Shown here in pieces: positions 53,515 through 63,496 of a stretch of DNA of 64,000 nucleotides. The notes under the pieces were generated by a model, which did no database searches, was not told the DNA's origin, and saw nothing but the letters and a program-made list of their open reading frames with translations. Position numbers and translations under genes: made by a program. Origin of the DNA: Rhizobium sp. BG4 (GTDB lineage: Bacteria > Pseudomonadota > Alphaproteobacteria > Rhizobiales > Rhizobiaceae); assembly GCF_016864575.1 (NCBI RefSeq), contig NZ_CP044125.1, positions 2,641,001-2,705,000 on the forward strand, given 5' to 3'. Within the stretch, counting starts at the first letter, position 1. Each line of letters begins with the position of its first letter.

Positions 53515-53669
53515 GCAATGTTCTTCCTGTAACTCGACCAAGTCCTAAATTTCTTGTCCGAAGCATCATGCTTCGCAATCGGCCGCGCTCCGTGCCAACG
53601 AGATACACCATGCCGAAGCAGTCGGCCGCAATGTAGCAATGAGTCTGGCGTTCGGGCAGTGTATTTTTA

Positions 53670-56600
53670 TCACACTCCCGCCTCATTTTTGCGCCGCGAA
53701 AAGACGCGGCGGATAACCACGAAGAAGGACGGAACGAAGAAGATCCCGAGTGCGGTCGCCGCCAGCATGCCACCGAGAACGCCGATACCGATGGCATTCT
53801 GCGCTGCCGAGCCTGCGCCGGTCGCGATCGCCAGCGGCACGACGCCGAGGATGAAGGCGAGCGAAGTCATGATGATCGGGCGCAGGCGCAGCCTTGCCGC
53901 TTCGAGAGTCGCCTCTAAAAGGCCCATCCCGGTCTCCATGCGGTCCTTGGCGAACTCGACGATGAGAATCGCGTTCTTCGCCGCCAATCCTATGGTCGTT
54001 AGCAGGCCGACCTTGAAATAGACGTCGTTCGCCTGGCCGAAGAGCGTTGCCGCCGCAAGCGCGCCGAGCACGCCGACCGGCACGGCCATGATGACCGAGA
54101 ACGGGATCGACCAGCTTTCATAGAGCGCTGCAAGGCAGAGGAAGACGACGAGGACCGAGATCGCGTAGAGCATCGGCGCCTGCGAGCCGGAGAGCCGCTC
54201 CTGATAGGAGATGCCCTGCCATGCCACTGTATAGCCGCCACCAAGCTGCGCGGTCAGCGCTTCCATCTCGTTCATCGCGTCACCGGAGCTGACGCCCGGC
54301 GCCGAGGCGCCGTCGAGCGGGATGGCGCTTGTGGCGTTGAAGCGGGCGAGCGACGGCGCGCCCTGCGCCCATTCCGTCTTGGTGAAGGCGGAGAAGGGGA
54401 CCATTTCGCCGGCCGTATTGCGGGCATACCAGTGATCGAGATCGCTTGGCTGCATGCGGAAGGGCGCGTCGCCCTGCACGTAGACAGGCTTGATCTCGCC
54501 GTTCAGCGTGAAGTCGTTGACGTCGCGGCCGGTGAAGATGATCGACAGCATCGAATTGACCGAGGCGATATCGACGCCCATTGCACCGATCTTTTCCTGA
54601 TCGATGATGATCTTCATCTGCGGCTCGACTTCCTTGTTGTTGGAGCGCAGAGCGACGACCTTGCCGCTGCTGTTGCCCATCTGGATCAGCCGCTTGGAGG
54701 CGGCGTCGAGCGCCTGCGTGCCGTGGCCGCCGGTATCGACGAGATACATCGAGAAGCCGCTCGAGACGCCGAGGCCCTGGATGGCCGGCGGCAGGAGGGC
54801 GAAGACCTGGGCTTCGCGGATCGCGAAGAAGTTCTTCAGCGCGCGGTTGACGACAGCCTGCGCATGCAAGTTCGGGTCGGTACGCAGCGAGAAGTCCTTG
54901 AGCTTGGTAAAGACGATCGCGCTGTTCTGGCCGGAGCCGTTGAAGCCGAAGCCGAGGGCGCCGAAGACGGAATCGACTGCGTCCTTCTCGTTCTCACGAT
55001 AATAGTTCTCGACCTTCTCGACGACGGCCTGGGTCTGCTGGGTCGTCGAGCCCGGCGGCGTCGTGACGATGGTCAGCAGCACGCCCTGGTCTTCCTGCGG
55101 CAGGAAGGAGCTCGGCAGGCGTGCGAAGAGATAGGCGCAGCCGGCACCGATCAGCAGGAAGACGAGCATGACGCGGATCGGCCGCTTCAGGAGATAGCCG
55201 ATGCTGCGGACATAGCCGTTGGTCGAGCGGGTGAAGTTGCGGTTGAACCAGTCGCCGATGCGGTTCTTCTTGTGACCGTCGACGGGCTTCAGCATCGTGG
55301 CGCAGAGCGCCGGCGTCAGCACGATGGCGACGAGCGCCGAGAGCAGCATCGCCGAGACGATGGTGATCGAGAACTGCCGGTAGATGATGCCGGTCGAGCC
55401 GCCGAAGAAGGCCATCGGGATGAAGACGGCGGTCAGGACGAGCGCGATGCCGACGATGGCGCCGGTGATTTCGCCCATCGATTTCTCGGTCGCTTCGAGC
55501 GGCGAGAGCTTCTCTTCAGACATGATGCGCTCGACATTTTCGACGACGACGATGGCGTCGTCGACGAGCAGGCCGATCGCCAGAACCATGGCGAACATCG
55601 TCAGCGTGTTGATCGAATAGCCGGCCGCCGCGAGGATGCCGAACGTTCCGAGCAGCACGACGGGCACGGCGATCGTCGGGATCAGCGTGGCGCGCAGGTT
55701 CTGCAGGAAGATCAGGAGCACGACGAAGACCAGCACGATCGCTTCGATCAGCGTGTGGATGACCTTCTCGATCGACAGCTCGACGAAGGGCGTGGTGTCG
55801 TAAGGATAGGTGATCTCGACGCCTTCAGGCAGCGAGCGGCCGATCGTATCCAGCGAGGCGCGGACGCGCTCGGCGGTATCGATAGCGTTTGCGCCGATCG
55901 CCAGATTGACGGCGAAGCCGGAAGAGGGCTGGCCGTTATAGCGCGATGCTCCGCCATAGCTTTCCTGGCCGATCTCGATGCGGGCGACGTCGCTAAGGCG
56001 CACCGTCGAACCGTCCTTCTCGACCTTCAGGATGATGTGCTCGAAGTCGTCGACCGTGGTCAGCTGGCTCTGGGCGGTGATCGTCACGTTCAGCTGCTGG
56101 CCCTGCGTCGTCGGCTGGGCGCCGAGCGAGCCGACGGAGACCTGGGTGTTCTGCGCCTCGATCGCCGAGGTGACGTCGCTTGGGGTCAGCTGGAACTTCT
56201 GCAGCTTGTAGGGATCGAGCCAGACGCGCATGGCGTAGCCCGAGCCGAAGATGTTGATGCTGCCGACGCCTTCGAGGCGCTGCACCTGATCTTCGATCGA
56301 GTTCGAGATGATGTTGCCGAGATCGACGGACGAGCGCTTGCCGTCGGTCGAGACCAGCGATCCCACGAGCAGGATGCTCGATGTCGAGCGCGTCACGCTG
56401 ATGCCGGCGTCGATGACGTCTCCCGGCAGCTGCGACTGCACGAGCTGCAGCTTGTTCTGCACCTGAACCTGGGCGATGTCGGCATCGACGCTGTTGCCGA
56501 AGGTCAGCGAGATGCTGGCCGAACCGGTCGACGAGGTCGAGGTCATGTAGGTCAGGTCGTCGAGACCGGTCATGCCCTTTTCGATGATCGTCGTCACCGA

Positions 56601-56777
56601 TTTCTCGACGGTTTCGGCGCTGGCGCCGCGATAGGTGGCGTTGATGCGCACCGTGGTCGGAGCGATATCCGGATATTGCGAAATCGACAGCGTGTAGATG
56701 CCGAGCAGACCCGCGAGCATGATGGTGATCGCGATGACCCACGCAAAGATCGGGCGTCGGATGAAGAACTTGGCCAT
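53670..56777 (-). CDS. RND multidrug efflux pump, inner-membrane subunit (AcrB-like)
   Basis: A 1035-aa proton-driven exporter of the HAE-1 family with 12 spans and two large periplasmic loops. It opens MAKFFIRRPIFAWVIAITIM. Motif D of the fourth span, with the proton-carrying Asp pair, is GLLVDDAIVVVENVERIM. The second half has LGLAAKNAILIVEFAKD. Length is the usual one, and no break is seen. It takes drugs, detergents or plant compounds from the periplasm and passes them to the NodT-like tunnel. The ATG at 56777 follows AGGA. The adaptor gene lies 47 bases upstream. Confidence 0.96.
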   Translation of the reverse strand: MAKFFIRRPIFAWVIAITIMLAGLLGIYTLSISQYPDIAPTTVRINATYRGASAETVEKSVTTIIEKGMTGLDDLTYMTSTSSTGSASISLTFGNSVDADIAQVQVQNKLQLVQSQLPGDVIDAGISVTRSTSSILLVGSLVSTDGKRSSVDLGNIISNSIEDQVQRLEGVGSINIFGSGYAMRVWLDPYKLQKFQLTPSDVTSAIEAQNTQVSVGSLGAQPTTQGQQLNVTITAQSQLTTVDDFEHIILKVEKDGSTVRLSDVARIEIGQESYGGASRYNGQPSSGFAVNLAIGANAIDTAERVRASLDTIGRSLPEGVEITYPYDTTPFVELSIEKVIHTLIEAIVLVFVVLLIFLQNLRATLIPTIAVPVVLLGTFGILAAAGYSINTLTMFAMVLAIGLLVDDAIVVVENVERIMSEEKLSPLEATEKSMGEITGAIVGIALVLTAVFIPMAFFGGSTGIIYRQFSITIVSAMLLSALVAIVLTPALCATMLKPVDGHKKNRIGDWFNRNFTRSTNGYVRSIGYLLKRPIRVMLVFLLIGAGCAYLFARLPSSFLPQEDQGVLLTIVTTPPGSTTQQTQAVVEKVENYYRENEKDAVDSVFGALGFGFNGSGQNSAIVFTKLKDFSLRTDPNLHAQAVVNRALKNFFAIREAQVFALLPPAIQGLGVSSGFSMYLVDTGGHGTQALDAASKRLIQMGNSSGKVVALRSNNKEVEPQMKIIIDQEKIGAMGVDIASVNSMLSIIFTGRDVNDFTLNGEIKPVYVQGDAPFRMQPSDLDHWYARNTAGEMVPFSAFTKTEWAQGAPSLARFNATSAIPLDGASAPGVSSGDAMNEMEALTAQLGGGYTVAWQGISYQERLSGSQAPMLYAISVLVVFLCLAALYESWSIPFSVIMAVPVGVLGALAAATLFGQANDVYFKVGLLTTIGLAAKNAILIVEFAKDRMETGMGLLEATLEAARLRLRPIIMTSLAFILGVVPLAIATGAGSAAQNAIGIGVLGGMLAATALGIFFVPSFFVVIRRVFSRRKNEAGV

Positions 56778-56824
56778 CAGTTTTATTCCTGTGCGGCTTG
56801 GATCACTGTGAGAGTCGTCGCGAA

Positions 56825-58042
56825 TTACTTCGCGGCGGGCTTCTGAGCGTCACCGGCCGCAGGCTGTTCGGCAGCCACGACCACACCGTTTTCATTGATT
56901 TTCATGGGAACCGGCTTCACCGGCATGCCGGGCGCGATCGATTGCAGACCGCTGACGATCAGCTGGTCGCCGTCCTTGACGCCCTGGTTTACGAGCCACG
57001 AATTGTTCGAGGGCGTCGCATTTTCGAAGACGCGGGTCTCGACCTTGCCGTCGCCGGAGATGAACTGTGCCGTCAGGCGGCCGTTGGCGTCGCGGCTGGT
57101 CGCCAGCTGCGGCAGCGCGTAGGCGTCCTCGGAGCCGAGCTCGACCGTGGCGCGGACATACATCCCGGGCAGGATGACGCGATCGGGGTTCGGGAACAGC
57201 ACGCGGATGATGAAGGTGCCGGTCGTCTCGCTGACGATCTGCTTCGACATGTCGAGCTTGCCCTGCTGATTGTATTCCTTGCCGTTCTCGAGGATCAGCC
57301 GGAAGGCAACATTCGCCTTGTCCTTGATGTCGCCAGCGGCCATGGCATCGCGAATTCGCAGCAGGTTGGTGCTCGATTCCGTCAGCGAGATGTAGATCGG
57401 GTCGAGCTGGCGCACCGTCGTCAGCGCCGTCGTCTGGTTGGCGGCGACGACGTTGCCGATATTGTAGGCGGTCTGGTCGATGATGCCGTCGAAGGGGGCG
57501 AGGATCTTGGTATGATCGAGATCGATCTGTGCCGAGGCCAGAGCCGCGCGGGCGGATTCGACTTCCGCCTGGGCCTGCAGCAGCGTCGTCTTGGCGGTTT
57601 CGTATTCGATCTGCGTCGCGCCGCTGCCGACGAGGCGCTGGTAGCGGTCGAAATTGCTCTGGGCGCTCGGCACGCTCGCCTCAGCCTTGGCGATCGCGGC
57701 CTTGGCCTGTTCGACCGCGGCGACATAAGGCGCGTCCTCGATCTGGTAGAGCACGTCGCCCTTCTTCACTTCGCCGCCTTCGCGGAAGGTGATCTCGCGG
57801 ATGATGCCGCTGACCTGCGGGCGGATATCGGCCGTCTGATAGGCTTCGGCGCGGCCCGGAAGGATCGTCGTAACAGGATAATTGTCCTTGGTCAGAGCGA
57901 CGACGCCGACGGGTGCGGCCTGCTGGGCAGCACCGGCGCCAGCGCCTGCTGCGCCCGCCTGCTTGTTGCCGCTGTCGCTGCAGGCGACCAGGAAGCCGCC
58001 GAAGACCAGAGCCGTGGAGAGGAGGAGAGCACGCCGTATCAT
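56825..58042 (-). CDS. RND efflux periplasmic adaptor (AcrA-like lipoprotein)
   Basis: A 405-aa protein. The lipobox is FGGFLVACSDS. The membrane-fusion fold follows: LPGRAEAYQTADIRPQVSG, GDVLYQIEDAPYVAAVEQAK (lipoyl half), a long alpha hairpin, ILAPFDGIIDQT (second lipoyl half) and the late QFISGDGKVETRVF. It bridges the RND pump and the outer-membrane channel. The ATG at 58042 follows AGGGA. It lies 149 bases downstream of the tetR gene, with a dyad in between. Confidence 0.94.
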   Translation of the reverse strand: MIRRALLLSTALVFGGFLVACSDSGNKQAGAAGAGAGAAQQAAPVGVVALTKDNYPVTTILPGRAEAYQTADIRPQVSGIIREITFREGGEVKKGDVLYQIEDAPYVAAVEQAKAAIAKAEASVPSAQSNFDRYQRLVGSGATQIEYETAKTTLLQAQAEVESARAALASAQIDLDHTKILAPFDGIIDQTAYNIGNVVAANQTTALTTVRQLDPIYISLTESSTNLLRIRDAMAAGDIKDKANVAFRLILENGKEYNQQGKLDMSKQIVSETTGTFIIRVLFPNPDRVILPGMYVRATVELGSEDAYALPQLATSRDANGRLTAQFISGDGKVETRVFENATPSNNSWLVNQGVKDGDQLIVSGLQSIAPGMPVKPVPMKINENGVVVAAEQPAAGDAQKPAAK

Positions 58043-58162
58043 TCTGAATTCCCTGGTGCGGTTGGCATATGAAGGATCAGCCGGAAACAGCCGGACGCGC
58101 CATGGAAGACGCTACGCGATCCGGATCAAACGCCATCATCCGAATTTAAGAAAAGCTTTCTG

Positions 58163-58190
58163 AAGTGACGTAATTCAGCAATCGTCACTT
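58163..58190. promoter_or_regulatory. Dyad between tetR and the efflux operon, candidate TetR operator
   Basis: AAGTGACG (58163-58170) and CGTCACTT (58183-58190) are perfect 8-bp inverted repeats 12 bases apart, a total of 28 bp, a normal size for TetR-family operators. It lies one base after the tetR stop and 120 bases before the efflux adaptor gene. A terminator role is less likely as no T-run follows. Confidence 0.5.
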
Positions 58191-58191
58191 A

Positions 58192-58791
58192 TCAAGCGCT
58201 ATTTTGCAGTGCGGCATCAACAAAGCTGACGATGTCGTGTGCTTTGTGAACGAGCGTGTCCCTGTCGTCGCGCGCAATCAGCACGGGATGGAGCACGCAG
58301 GCCAGCACGTCGGCGACGGTCACCGCGGCATGGCTGGTATCGGTGCATTTATAGCTTCCGGCGGCGACACCCTGCCTTATGATCTGCTCCAGACGATGTT
58401 CGATCCGCTCCCGGTAGCGGGTGCCGGCATCGAGCTTGGCCTGGATCGTCGTCAGCACCATTTCGAAGATGTAGGGGTTATCCTGGATGTCCTGCAGATG
58501 GGAATCGAGCAGGCGCAGGACGAAGCGCTGCAGCTGCTCCTTGGCCGGCAGATCGCCATCGACGGCGCCGAAGCGCTCGGTCGCCGCGCCAAGGTGAATT
58601 TCGGCGATGGCATCGACCAGCGCCGTCTTGGAATGAAAATGCTTGAAGATATTGGCGGGGGACATGCCGAGCGCGGTCGCGATATCGGCGATCGACACGG
58701 CCACATAGCCGCGTTGACGAAACAGGATCTCCGCCATCGACAGGATGTCGGCTCTCGTTTCCTCGGCCTTCCGTCTCGGCCTGCGTGCCAT
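58192..58791 (-). CDS. TetR-family repressor of the efflux operon
   Basis: A 199-aa regulator. The N-terminal helix-turn-helix is ILFRQRGYVAVSIADIATAL then GMSPANIFKHFHSKTALVDA. A C-terminal ligand domain of the TetR_C type follows (YIFEMVLTTIQAKLDAGTRY). It lies just upstream of, and in the same direction as, the MFP-RND-NodT genes, so it probably represses them until a drug or plant compound binds. AGAGGG precedes the ATG at 58791. Confidence 0.92.
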   Translation of the reverse strand: MARRPRRKAEETRADILSMAEILFRQRGYVAVSIADIATALGMSPANIFKHFHSKTALVDAIAEIHLGAATERFGAVDGDLPAKEQLQRFVLRLLDSHLQDIQDNPYIFEMVLTTIQAKLDAGTRYRERIEHRLEQIIRQGVAAGSYKCTDTSHAAVTVADVLACVLHPVLIARDDRDTLVHKAHDIVSFVDAALQNSA

Positions 58792-58902
58792 TCAGCCCTC
58801 TGCCGGTCTTTGCCGGCATCCCCTTATTTCCCGAAATGCTAACGCGACTGCGGCCGCGCCCGCAAGCGTGCAAAACGCAATGCGGGTACGGCCGGGCGAT
58901 CG

Positions 58903-59847
58903 TCAGGCGAAATAGGGCGCGAGATTCTGGCGCACACGGGCAAGAGGCGTTTCGCCGCTGTCATCGGCAATGAAGGCCTGGCCGGTGATGGCCTCGAACG
59001 CCTTGATATAGACGGCGGAGGTCTGCTCGATCAGGTCGGCCGGAATCTCCGGGATCTCGTCCTTATAGGGATCGCAGCGATCGGCGACCCAGGCGCGGAC
59101 AAAATCCTTGTCGAAGCTGACGGGGCGTCCGCCGCTTTCGAAGGCGGCCTGATAGCTGTCGGCCAGCCAGTAGCGGCTGCTGTCTGGCGTATGGATCTCG
59201 TCGGCGAGAATGATGTTGCCGTCGGCATCGGTGCCGAACTCGTATTTGGTGTCGACGAGGATGAGGCCGCGCTTGGCCGCCATTTCCTGGCCGCGGGCGA
59301 AAAGCGCCAGCGCGTATTTCGAGAGCGTGTCCCACTGCTCCTGCGTCAGCAGTCCGCGGCCAGTGATCTCGGCAGGCGTCAGCGGCGCGTCGTGACCGCC
59401 GTCGAATTCCTTGCTGGTCGGGGTGATGATCGGCGTCGGCAGGATCTGGTTGTCGCGCATGCCGTCGGGCAGGGTGATGCCGTACATCTGGCGCTCGCCC
59501 TTCTTATAAAGGGTGAGGATCGAGGTTCCCGTGGTGCCGGCGAGATAGCCGCGCACGACCACTTCGACCGGCAGGATGTCGAGACGCTTGCCGACGACGA
59601 CATTCGGATCGGGATAGGCGATCACGTGGTTCGGGCAGATGTCCTTGGTCGCCTCGAACCAGTAGCGGGCCGTCTGCGTCAGGACCTGGCCCTTGTAGGG
59701 AATGCAGGTCAGGATACGGTCGAAAGCGCTGAGGCGGTCGGTGCTGATGATGATGCGGCTGCCATCCGGAAGATCGTAATTCTCGCGTACCTTGCCGCGG
59801 TAATAGTTCGGCAATTCGGGGAAATGGGCTTCGGATAGGATTCGCAC
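58903..59847 (-). CDS. purC: Phosphoribosylaminoimidazole-succinocarboxamide synthase PurC (long type)
   Basis: A 314-aa enzyme of purine synthesis that joins CAIR and aspartate with ATP to give SAICAR. It opens [66 protein letters not shown] and [14 protein letters not shown] are the standard motifs. It is longer than the 237-aa E. coli enzyme and of a kind found as a second purC in rhizobia. The start is GTG at 59847, with AAGGA about ten bases upstream. It follows the SLC13-type gene by 75 bases and stands alone with respect to other pur genes. Confidence 0.94.
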   Translation of the reverse strand: MRILSEAHFPELPNYYRGKVRENYDLPDGSRIIISTDRLSAFDRILTCIPYKGQVLTQTARYWFEATKDICPNHVIAYPDPNVVVGKRLDILPVEVVVRGYLAGTTGTSILTLYKKGERQMYGITLPDGMRDNQILPTPIITPTSKEFDGGHDAPLTPAEITGRGLLTQEQWDTLSKYALALFARGQEMAAKRGLILVDTKYEFGTDADGNIILADEIHTPDSSRYWLADSYQAAFESGGRPVSFDKDFVRAWVADRCDPYKDEIPEIPADLIEQTSAVYIKAFEAITGQAFIADDSGETPLARVRQNLAPYFA

Positions 59848-59922
59848 GGGCTCAGCATTCCTTTGTGGGAGAGGTTTATCCCTGCTCTAGTTTCATTGCG
59901 GGCGATGTCAAGCAAATGGCGT

Positions 59923-61668
59923 TCAAAGCCAGACAGCCGCGACAATCAACACTGTCATTATATATCCGAGCAGCGCCAGCGGGCCACCGGCGCGCAGGAA
60001 ATCCGAAACCCTGTAGCTGCCGATGCTCATGGCGAGCGTATTGTTGTGGTGGCCGAAGGGCGTCAGGAAATCGAGCGAGGCGCCGGCCGCGACGGCGATC
60101 AGGTAGGCTGCCGGCGGATGATGCGCGGCTTCTGCGAATTCGATAGCGATCGGGCTGAGCACGATCGCCACCGTCGCATTGTTGACGAAGGGCGTCAGCG
60201 CCATGGCGACGAAGAGCAGCACCGCCATTCCGGCGAGCGGCATCGAGATCGGCACCACGAGGCTCAGCCATCGCGCCACGACTTCGGCGGTTCCCGTCGT
60301 CTGAACGGCGGTGCCGATCGGGATCATCGCCGCAAGCATGATGACGATCGGCCAGTTGATGTCGGCCATCGCCTGGCGGATGTTGAGGAAGCGTGTGACG
60401 GCGAGCGCAAAGACGACGATGGCGAAGGCGATCTCGGGTCTCAGGACGCCGAAGGCCGGGAGCAGCACACCGGCCGCAAAGATCGCGAAAGGGTACCACG
60501 AGCCTTTCGAGCTGCCCGCCGATGGCTGGGTCGCAAGCGGCAGGCATTCGCATTCGTCCAGCGCCTCGGCGATCGCATCGCGCGTGCCTTCGAGCACCAG
60601 GATATCGCCGATCGACAGCTGCAGATCCTCGAAGCGTCCTTCGATGCGCGGCGAGCGCATGGAGATCGCGGTGACGGTAATGCCCCGGCTGCGGAAGACT
60701 TCGAGCGAGCGGATGCGCGAGCCGATCAGCGTGCTCTCCGGCATGACGACGGCCTCGATGCGGGCGAAATCGGTCTGCAACCCGTTCGGATGCGCGGGCG
60801 CCAATAGGGCGCCGCCCGCTTCGAGATCGGAAAAGACGCTGTCGGCGCCTTCGGCGAGCAGGGTGTCGCCGGGTTCGATCACCGATTTGGCGAGACTGCC
60901 GAACACGAAGCTGCCGTCGCGGATCAGCGCATGCGGCTGCAGCCCGAAACTGTCAGCACAGTCCGACAGGCGTATCCCGACCAGCGGCGAGGAGAACGGG
61001 ATCTCGCGCTCGGCGACGATGCGGCGGGCGGCGGGCGCCGGGCCGGAAATTTCCTCGTCTGCTTCAGGGAACAGGCGGGTGACGAGGAAGGAAATGAGCA
61101 GGATACCGGCTGCCGCGACTGGAAGGCCGGCATAGGCGAAGTCGAAGAAGCGGAAGCCTTGACCTGTTGCCTTTGTCAGCGCGTCGGAGACGAGCAGGTT
61201 GGCCGGCGTGCCGATCAGCGACACCAGCCCGCCAAGCAGGGCGGCGAATGAGATCGGGATCACCAGCTGGCGGCGCGGGATCTGCAGCACGGTGCCGACC
61301 CTCAGCGTTGCCGGCAGCATGATGGCGAAGGCGCCGATATTGTTCATGAAGACGGAGATGAAGCCGGTGATCGATGCCAGTGAGGCGATGACGGCAAGGT
61401 TTGACCATTTCGCCGATTGAAACCGCTGCGCCAGTCCATCGAAGAACTTCGCCTGCGCCAGCACCTGCACGATCAGCAGGATTTCGACGACGGTGATGAC
61501 GACGGGGCTGGCGAAGCCGGAAAAGACCGCATCGGCGGGATAGAGCTTCAGCAGGAAGCCGGCGAGAAGGCCGCCGATCGCCACGACCTCGATCCGGAAG
61601 CGATCGAGGGAAAACAGAATGAGCATCGCCGCGAGGAGAACCAGCAGGGAGGCTTGCTCGACATTCAT
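59923..61668 (-). CDS. SLC13/DASS-like transporter with RCK_C (TrkA_C) domains
   Basis: A 581-aa membrane protein with spans at both ends (LLVLLAAMLILFSLDRF at the start) and a soluble middle of two TrkA_C domains (about residues 205-370; SPLVGIRLSDCADSFGLQPH, then LSIGDILVLEGTRDAIAEAL). FMNNIGAFAIMLPATL and FVNNATVAIVLSPIAIEFA are the paired NN(T/A) motifs of sodium/anion carriers. Such proteins carry sulfate, phosphate or dicarboxylates; the substrate is open. The ATG at 61668 is chosen because the upstream residues to 61752 show no membrane features. Confidence 0.9.
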   Translation of the reverse strand: MNVEQASLLVLLAAMLILFSLDRFRIEVVAIGGLLAGFLLKLYPADAVFSGFASPVVITVVEILLIVQVLAQAKFFDGLAQRFQSAKWSNLAVIASLASITGFISVFMNNIGAFAIMLPATLRVGTVLQIPRRQLVIPISFAALLGGLVSLIGTPANLLVSDALTKATGQGFRFFDFAYAGLPVAAAGILLISFLVTRLFPEADEEISGPAPAARRIVAEREIPFSSPLVGIRLSDCADSFGLQPHALIRDGSFVFGSLAKSVIEPGDTLLAEGADSVFSDLEAGGALLAPAHPNGLQTDFARIEAVVMPESTLIGSRIRSLEVFRSRGITVTAISMRSPRIEGRFEDLQLSIGDILVLEGTRDAIAEALDECECLPLATQPSAGSSKGSWYPFAIFAAGVLLPAFGVLRPEIAFAIVVFALAVTRFLNIRQAMADINWPIVIMLAAMIPIGTAVQTTGTAEVVARWLSLVVPISMPLAGMAVLLFVAMALTPFVNNATVAIVLSPIAIEFAEAAHHPPAAYLIAVAAGASLDFLTPFGHHNNTLAMSIGSYRVSDFLRAGGPLALLGYIMTVLIVAAVWL

Positions 61669-61783
61669 GGGCAGGCTCGCGTTGCAACCGTCAGCCGAAT
61701 GTAGCGGCGTCTCGGCGGCTGTATAGAGAGAGGCGGAAGAAAGATCGCACAATCCTCAGCTTGAAGCCGACCGCCATCAGCGC

Positions 61784-62476
61784 TCATGGCGCCGGTGCGC
61801 GCCAGCGGCCTTCCGCGGTCTTTTCGAGGATCGGGGTGGCGAAAACGCCGGTGGTGCGGTCCAGCCACTGATCACCGGCGGCGGCGAGCTTGCCGCGCCA
61901 GCGCCCGGATTGCAGCATGGCGGCGCCGATCGCAACCGGTTCGATGCCGCACTGATCGAGCAGGCCGAGGCCGGAGACGATCGACGTGCCGCTGGAAATG
62001 ACGTCGTCGACAAGTGCGACACGGCGCCCTTCGAGCAGCGGCAGCATGCGCGGGTCTATATAGAGACGCTTCTGCTGGTCCGGCGTGGTGATCGAGGAAA
62101 GCGCGACCGAGAGGTCGTCGCGGTACCAGAATTTGCGCGAGGTGCCGAGCGGCACATATCTGATATGGCCGAGCTTCTGGGCAACGGCGGCGGCAAGCGT
62201 CAGGCCGAGCGTCGGCAGACCGGCGATGATGTCCGGCTTGAACTGCTGCAGCCTGGCAGCAAGCGCTGCCGCCAGCGCATCGAGAACGGCAAAGCTCGCC
62301 TGGTTGACGATCAGCGAGGCCAAAGCGTGTTCGCCATCGGCGAGAACGCGGATCGGCAGGCGCAGCTGGCGGCCGTCATCCAGTTCGGCGACAAAGAAAT
62401 GCGTGAAATCGCCAGCGGTCTCGAAGGTACCGGGCGGGTGGAGTTCCTGCCAGAAGTCGTGGGGAGCGATCTCCAT
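61784..62476 (-). CDS. Phosphoribosyltransferase family protein
   Basis: A 230-aa protein with the PRPP-binding motif VALVDDVISSGTSIVSGLG (near residue 153) and a PRTase core beginning around PDIIAGLPTLGLTLAAAVAQ. It resembles adenine- or orotate-type PRTases, and could salvage a purine or pyrimidine base, but the base cannot be told. The N-terminal 55 residues (TAGDFTHFFVAELDDGRQLR) are extra to the core. It lies seven bases after the pseudouridine synthase gene, so they are cotranscribed. Confidence 0.87.
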   Translation of the reverse strand: MEIAPHDFWQELHPPGTFETAGDFTHFFVAELDDGRQLRLPIRVLADGEHALASLIVNQASFAVLDALAAALAARLQQFKPDIIAGLPTLGLTLAAAVAQKLGHIRYVPLGTSRKFWYRDDLSVALSSITTPDQQKRLYIDPRMLPLLEGRRVALVDDVISSGTSIVSGLGLLDQCGIEPVAIGAAMLQSGRWRGKLAAAGDQWLDRTTGVFATPILEKTAEGRWRAPAP

Positions 62477-62483
62477 ATGGCGT

Positions 62484-63290
62484 TCAATCCCGTCTTGTCT
62501 TTTCCATGCCGGTGCGCCGCTTGAGATCGCGGAGCTCCGTCTCTGTGAGCGCGCGGACGGCGCCCTTTGGCAGTTCGCCGAGTTCCAGGCCGCCGATCGC
62601 CACGCGCACCAGCCGCAGGCATTCGGTATCGAGGGCTTCGAGCATGCGGCGGATCTGCCGGTTGCGGCCCTCGTCGAGTTCGACCTCGATCCAGGAATTG
62701 CGGTCGCCGTTGCGCAGCAGCCGCGCCGAGGTCGCCTTCAGGAGCTCGCCGTCGTGGCGCACGCCGTAAGTCATTTCGGCGAGCAGCTCTGCATCCATGA
62801 TCCTGTTGACCTGTACATGATAGGTCTTGGCGACATGGGTGATCGGATCGAGCAGGGTCTGGGCGAACTTGGTGTCATTGGTGAAGAGCAGCAGGCCTTC
62901 GCTCGCCTTGTCGAGGCGGCCGACCGGCGACAGGTGCGGAACGTCGAAATCCTTCAGACAGTCATAGACGGTTGGGCGCCCCTCAGGGTCGTGACGGGTG
63001 GTTACCAGGCCGCGCGGCTTGTTCAGCATCAGGTAGATCTTGTCTTCGGCGGCGATCGCCGTGCCGTCGACCGAGATCTTCGCGGTGGCGATATCCACCC
63101 AGGCGCTGGCATCGGTGATCTTGCGGCCATCAACGAGGACGCGGCCCTCGGCGATCAGCCGTTCGGCCTGGGTCCGCGAGCAGAAGCCGAGCTTGGAGAG
63201 CGCGCGGGGCAGGGTCACCCGCTTGCCGCCATTGTCGGCGGCGGGCTTGGCGCGGTCTCGCAACTTCTGCGGGGGGCGCCGATCCCTCAC
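62484..63290 (-). CDS. 16S/23S rRNA pseudouridine synthase (RsuA/RluB/RluE/RluF group)
   Basis: A 268-aa enzyme turning specific rRNA uridines to pseudouridine. The N-terminal S4 RNA-binding domain is LPRALSKLGFCSRTQAERLI then EGRVLVDGRK. The catalytic Asp lies in VGRLDKASEGLLLFTNDTK, and the late motif EGRNRQIRRMLEAL completes the RsuA family. The basic N- and C-termini fit rRNA binding. The exact target site among RluB, RluE and RluF types is not fixed by sequence. It is followed at once by the PRTase gene. Confidence 0.91.
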   Translation of the reverse strand: MRDRRPPQKLRDRAKPAADNGGKRVTLPRALSKLGFCSRTQAERLIAEGRVLVDGRKITDASAWVDIATAKISVDGTAIAAEDKIYLMLNKPRGLVTTRHDPEGRPTVYDCLKDFDVPHLSPVGRLDKASEGLLLFTNDTKFAQTLLDPITHVAKTYHVQVNRIMDAELLAEMTYGVRHDGELLKATSARLLRNGDRNSWIEVELDEGRNRQIRRMLEALDTECLRLVRVAIGGLELGELPKGAVRALTETELRDLKRRTGMEKTRRD

Positions 63291-63496
63291 TGCGCTGTCC
63301 TTGAAGCGTTCATGGAGCAGGTTCTTGGCACGAACGGAAGGATGGCGCCAGCGTGGGCCGGAGAAATCCAGAGAATTTCAGAGAATGGGGATATGCGGGG
63401 CGCACGAATAGGTATCGGCGCGAAGGGCGCCGTGACGAAGGATTAGAGGGTCAAAAACCCATGATCTGCCATGCCAGTATCAATGATCGGCCGCAA

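Noticed and set aside
54432..56846. An 804-aa open frame on the plus strand
   Set aside because: It is antisense to the AcrB-like pump, full of Asp/Arg/Gly as expected from the complement of high-GC coding DNA, and has no domain.
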